NCBI GenBank assembly: GCA_030683155.1
Contig: JAUXMV010000078.1
Location: 50,297 to 114,296 of the forward strand
Source of the DNA: Bacteroidales bacterium
Lineage (GTDB): Bacteria; Bacteroidota; Bacteroidia; Bacteroidales; F082
DNA: 64,000 bases
Reading direction: 5' to 3'
This document shows, piece by piece, positions 61,115-64,000 of this stretch (positions within the stretch are counted from its first letter, which is position 1; every line of letters starts with the position of its first letter). The position numbers were made by a program, and so were the translations under genes. The notes beneath the pieces were generated by a model, which saw nothing but the letters and a program-made list of their open reading frames with translations, made no database searches and was not told the origin of the DNA.

Positions 61115-64000
61115 ATGAAGCGTTTAGTACTCTTTCTGATGATCATGCTGGCATTAGGTCTGATCAGCACTGGACAAGTAGCCACTACTTATGTCTTTTC
61201 TCAAACACAAGGTACATTTGAGCCAATAACCAATGGGACGGTTTTGTGGTCGGGTAGTTTTAACAATAATGCAGCAGTAGAAGTAGCTATTCCGGGGTTT
61301 TTGTATGATGGAACAGTATATACAAAGATTTATGTGAGCGAGAACGGATTTATAACCTTTGGAGCATCGTCAGCTAGCAACAATTATACACCAATTAGTA
61401 ATAGCGCCAACTACGCCGGGGCAATTTCAGCTTTTGGAGCAAATTTACATCAGGCACTTTCTGGCACACCGGAAGTTAGTTACAAGCAGATTGGAAGCGA
61501 GTTTATCATTCAATGGAAAGACGTAAGAAGATATTTTGTAGCCGGTGAAATCATTAGTTTTCAAATCAGACTGGATCTAACAGAAAGCAGCATTACTGTT
61601 GTTTACGGGGGTGAAATAGCTTCAGGAGCAAATAGCGTTTTTCCTCAGGTAGGACTTAGGGGACCAAACAACACCTTTGGTGTCAATGTTAATAATCGTA
61701 CAATTGCCATTGATGGAGGAAACTGGATTAATTCTGCTCCCGGGCCAGCTAACAACAGCACAATGTACTTCAGAAATACAGCTCCGGGAACAATTCCTTC
61801 TACAGGACTTACCTATGCATGGACACCTGGCGTTTACATACCCTGTTTTACCCCAACAAACGTTTCAGTCAGTAATATTACAACAAATTCAGCTTTTTTT
61901 AGCTGGAATCCTCCATCACCTCAACCACCAGAGGGTTATGTATGGGAGGTGCGTACTACAGGCAGTCCTGGCAGCGGAGTGGCAGGATTGACAACATCAG
62001 GAACAACAGGCGCTGGAATTACCCAGGTAACAGTAAATGGATTATCAGTGGCAAGCGAATATATTTTCTATATACGCTCACATTGTGGGGTAGATAATTA
62101 CAGTCTCTGGAGCAGCGGAACCACATTTGTTACTGCATGCTTACCTTTGTCCGTATTGCCTTACGCAGAAGGATTTGAAACAGCATCATTTCCACCGCCA
62201 TGTATGACAAATGTGCAACTTGCGGGAAGCGGACTATGGAGTGCAGTAGTAAATGGAACTAGTCCGTCAACTCCGCCATATGCAGGTTCAAAAATGGCAA
62301 GTTATAATTGCTTCAATTATTCAGCTGGTGCAAGTGCTGCACTTGTGTTGCCACAAATGCAATTAGAGACAGGCAACTATAAACTAAGTTTTCAAATGTA
62401 CCGTGACATTGGATATGCCAGCAATACTGACCGCGTTGAGATTTATGTGAACAGTTCTCCACATCCGGTAGGAGGAACTTTATTGGGAACCGTCAACAGA
62501 AGCATCAACCTGAATCCACAGGTTCCTGACAATGGGTGGTACTTATACGAATTTGAGCACACTGTCGGTAATAGGGAAACTGTATATTTTATAATTGTTG
62601 GGGTTAGTGATTATGGAAACAATATTTTTATAGACAACGTGAATGTGAGTGAAGTATCTAATGCTACTTTAAGTTGGAACAATCTGCACTGGCCTCCCGA
62701 TGCAAATATAGGAATGAACGAACAGTTTACTGTGTATGCACAATGCTGGGAAGAGAACGTTACAAATCAACCAGGGCCAGGTGACGGGATTGAGGTATGG
62801 ATAGGTTATAGTGATGAAAATACGAATCCCGAGAACTGGACAAACTGGATATCTGCTGTTTTCAATCTGGATGTAGGTAATAATGATGAGTTTATGGCTG
62901 ATCTGGGTATGCCTCAGGGTCTTACTCAAGGGGTCTACTATTATGCTTCCCGATTCCGCTATTTGGACGGCTCATATACATATGGTGGTTACAATGTGGG
63001 AGGCGGAGGAACATGGGATGGAGCGGATAATGTTTCAGGTGTTTTGACAGTTACTTCTTGCGGTGCTTTTGCCTTACCTTTCAGTGAAGGCTTTGAAAAT
63101 GTCACCCCACCATCAATGCCGATCTGCTGGGATAAAGACATTCAAAGCAGCTCAATTTATCCATACATTGAAAGTTTGACCAGTAATTCTCCAAATTCAG
63201 GTCAAAAGCATGTTATCCTATACAACAGTGTTGATGCATCTGCATTTATCGCACTTGTAAGCCCGGCTGTTGATGGACCACTAAGCGATGTCCGCTCATT
63301 GTTTTATGCAAAAGGAACTAATGGTCAATTGCTTGAAGTTGGCACCTATGCCGAGGATGATTTTAATCCGATTGAGACAATAGTTCTGAGTACGACATAT
63401 CAGTTATATAATGTGTCTTTTGCTAATTATAACGGCAGCCATAACCGGATTGCTTTCAAGCATGGCTTGGGTGGAACTTTCAGGCCTATTTATCTGGATG
63501 ATATCCTTATTGAACAATTGCCTCCACCTTGCAGTGCACCTTTGGCACAGCCAAGCGGATTGGTTTTAACTAGCACATCAAACTCCATCACCGGTACATT
63601 CAGTAATAGCGATGCAACAGCCTATCTTGTGATCCAACATACAAATCCAAATCTTAGCAATACACCCATCAATACAGTAAAATACAACATAGGTGATCAG
63701 CTTGGCAATGGTACAGTAGTTCATAGTGGCAGTGAAACAAGCTTTTTAGTTGATAATCTGAATCCTTTCACACAGTATTACTATACTGTTTTTGCCTACA
63801 ATAGTTCTATAAGCTGCAACGGACCCGTTTATAAAACTGTTTCACCTCTAACAGGTTCAGCAACGACCCTTCCTGCTGCACCAGCAAGTTTCGTAGCTTC
63901 ACCACTTAGCCCGAATCAGGTTGGGTTTACAGCTACAGCCAATAGTTTGGGACACAATATCATGATTGCGTGGTCAACAGAAAGTACTACTGCCTTTGGC
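61115..64000 (+). CDS. Large secreted protein with fibronectin III-like and adhesin-like modules (3' end missing)
   Basis: At least 962 residues, open from the ATG at 61115 to the right edge. A signal peptide covers the first ~23 residues (ends S-T-G-Q). A ~220-residue N-terminal beta-rich module is followed by a fibronectin type III-like domain (A-F-F-S-W-N-P-P near 260, S-E-Y-I-F-Y-I-R-S-H-C-G near 320). Repeats starting L-P-Y-A-E-G-F-E (near 350) and L-P-F-S-E-G-F-E (near 655) are typical of MAM/cleaved-adhesin-type domains. Such proteins usually end in a type 9 secretion signal; that end is outside the window. Likely a cell-surface or extracellular adhesin or enzyme; activity not visible. 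Confidence 0.85.
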   Translation, partial: MKRLVLFLMIMLALGLISTGQVATTYVFSQTQGTFEPITNGTVLWSGSFNNNAAVEVAIPGFLYDGTVYTKIYVSENGFITFGASSASNNYTPISNSANYAGAISAFGANLHQALSGTPEVSYKQIGSEFIIQWKDVRRYFVAGEIISFQIRLDLTESSITVVYGGEIASGANSVFPQVGLRGPNNTFGVNVNNRTIAIDGGNWINSAPGPANNSTMYFRNTAPGTIPSTGLTYAWTPGVYIPCFTPTNVSVSNITTNSAFFSWNPPSPQPPEGYVWEVRTTGSPGSGVAGLTTSGTTGAGITQVTVNGLSVASEYIFYIRSHCGVDNYSLWSSGTTFVTACLPLSVLPYAEGFETASFPPPCMTNVQLAGSGLWSAVVNGTSPSTPPYAGSKMASYNCFNYSAGASAALVLPQMQLETGNYKLSFQMYRDIGYASNTDRVEIYVNSSPHPVGGTLLGTVNRSINLNPQVPDNGWYLYEFEHTVGNRETVYFIIVGVSDYGNNIFIDNVNVSEVSNATLSWNNLHWPPDANIGMNEQFTVYAQCWEENVTNQPGPGDGIEVWIGYSDENTNPENWTNWISAVFNLDVGNNDEFMADLGMPQGLTQGVYYYASRFRYLDGSYTYGGYNVGGGGTWDGADNVSGVLTVTSCGAFALPFSEGFENVTPPSMPICWDKDIQSSSIYPYIESLTSNSPNSGQKHVILYNSVDASAFIALVSPAVDGPLSDVRSLFYAKGTNGQLLEVGTYAEDDFNPIETIVLSTTYQLYNVSFANYNGSHNRIAFKHGLGGTFRPIYLDDILIEQLPPPCSAPLAQPSGLVLTSTSNSITGTFSNSDATAYLVIQHTNPNLSNTPINTVKYNIGDQLGNGTVVHSGSETSFLVDNLNPFTQYYYTVFAYNSSISCNGPVYKTVSPLTGSATTLPAAPASFVASPLSPNQVGFTATANSLGHNIMIAWSTESTTAFG

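Overview
The window looks like an ordinary chromosomal stretch of an anaerobic or facultative member of the Bacteroidota. Reasons: several genes follow a TTG-N19/20-TAnnTTTG promoter pattern rather than -35/-10 boxes, Shine-Dalgarno sequences are largely absent, and the gene content includes a UpxY-type NusG paralogue, a GldH-like lipoprotein, a DUF6249 protein, TPR-histidine kinases and a large secreted protein with fibronectin-like modules. Housekeeping genes (metG, topA, dnaG, aspS, transaldolase, tRNA-Arg) are spread through it, so this is not a plasmid or phage. No rRNA, CRISPR array or transposase gene was seen.

Layout. 1-2.1 kb, minus strand: a truncated Fe-S repair protein (RIC/ScdA/YtfE), a self-inhibited Fic AMP-transferase with a winged-helix tail, and an Lrp/AsnC regulator. 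2.2-22.2 kb: a dispersed version of the yge/ygf/xdhD/ssnA gene set known from E. coli and gut anaerobes. It holds two PLP enzymes, an XdhD-like molybdenum hydroxylase, SsnA, HyuA, YgeW, YgeY, a MocA/YgfJ-like nucleotidyltransferase and YgfK. Unrelated genes sit between them (YgjV-GNAT protein, membrane glycosyltransferase, M48 lipoprotein, RluA-type pseudouridine synthase). 22.2-35 kb: yraN, LD-carboxypeptidase, metG, transaldolase, tRNA-Arg(CCT), a 1370-residue SNF2 helicase, topA, a flavin oxidoreductase and a ferredoxin. 35-47.5 kb: a coiled-coil membrane protein, UpxY plus a UDP-sugar epimerase, a GldH-like lipoprotein, a DUF429-like protein, an SDR, dnaG, pspC, aspS, a radical SAM pair and an NlpC/P60 hydrolase. 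47.7-58 kb: a serine hydrolase, two LVIVD-like proteins, two paralogous barrel-like proteins and an RND-MFP-TolC efflux operon. 58-64 kb: a NarL-type two-component system facing a large secreted protein that runs off the right edge.

How the genes fit together. The 2-22 kb set matches the genes that published work links to anaerobic purine/uric acid breakdown in gut bacteria (ygeX, ygeY, ygeW, ygfK, ssnA, hyuA, xdh) and to selenium-dependent molybdenum hydroxylases. The organisation here is unusual. No canonical YgeX (diaminopropionate ammonia-lyase) is visible, and a TrpB-like PLP enzyme and a threonine-synthase-like PLP enzyme stand just upstream of xdhD. The hydroxylase has no FAD subunit, so YgfK (FAD, NAD(P) and Fe-S sites) is the natural electron partner. 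The Lrp regulator is divergent from the first PLP gene and is a candidate local regulator. The Lrp link, the PLP substitution and the electron route are inferences.

At the right end, two 16-nt direct repeats lie upstream of the secreted-protein promoter and next to a NarL-family response regulator gene. This suggests a local signal-to-surface-protein circuit.
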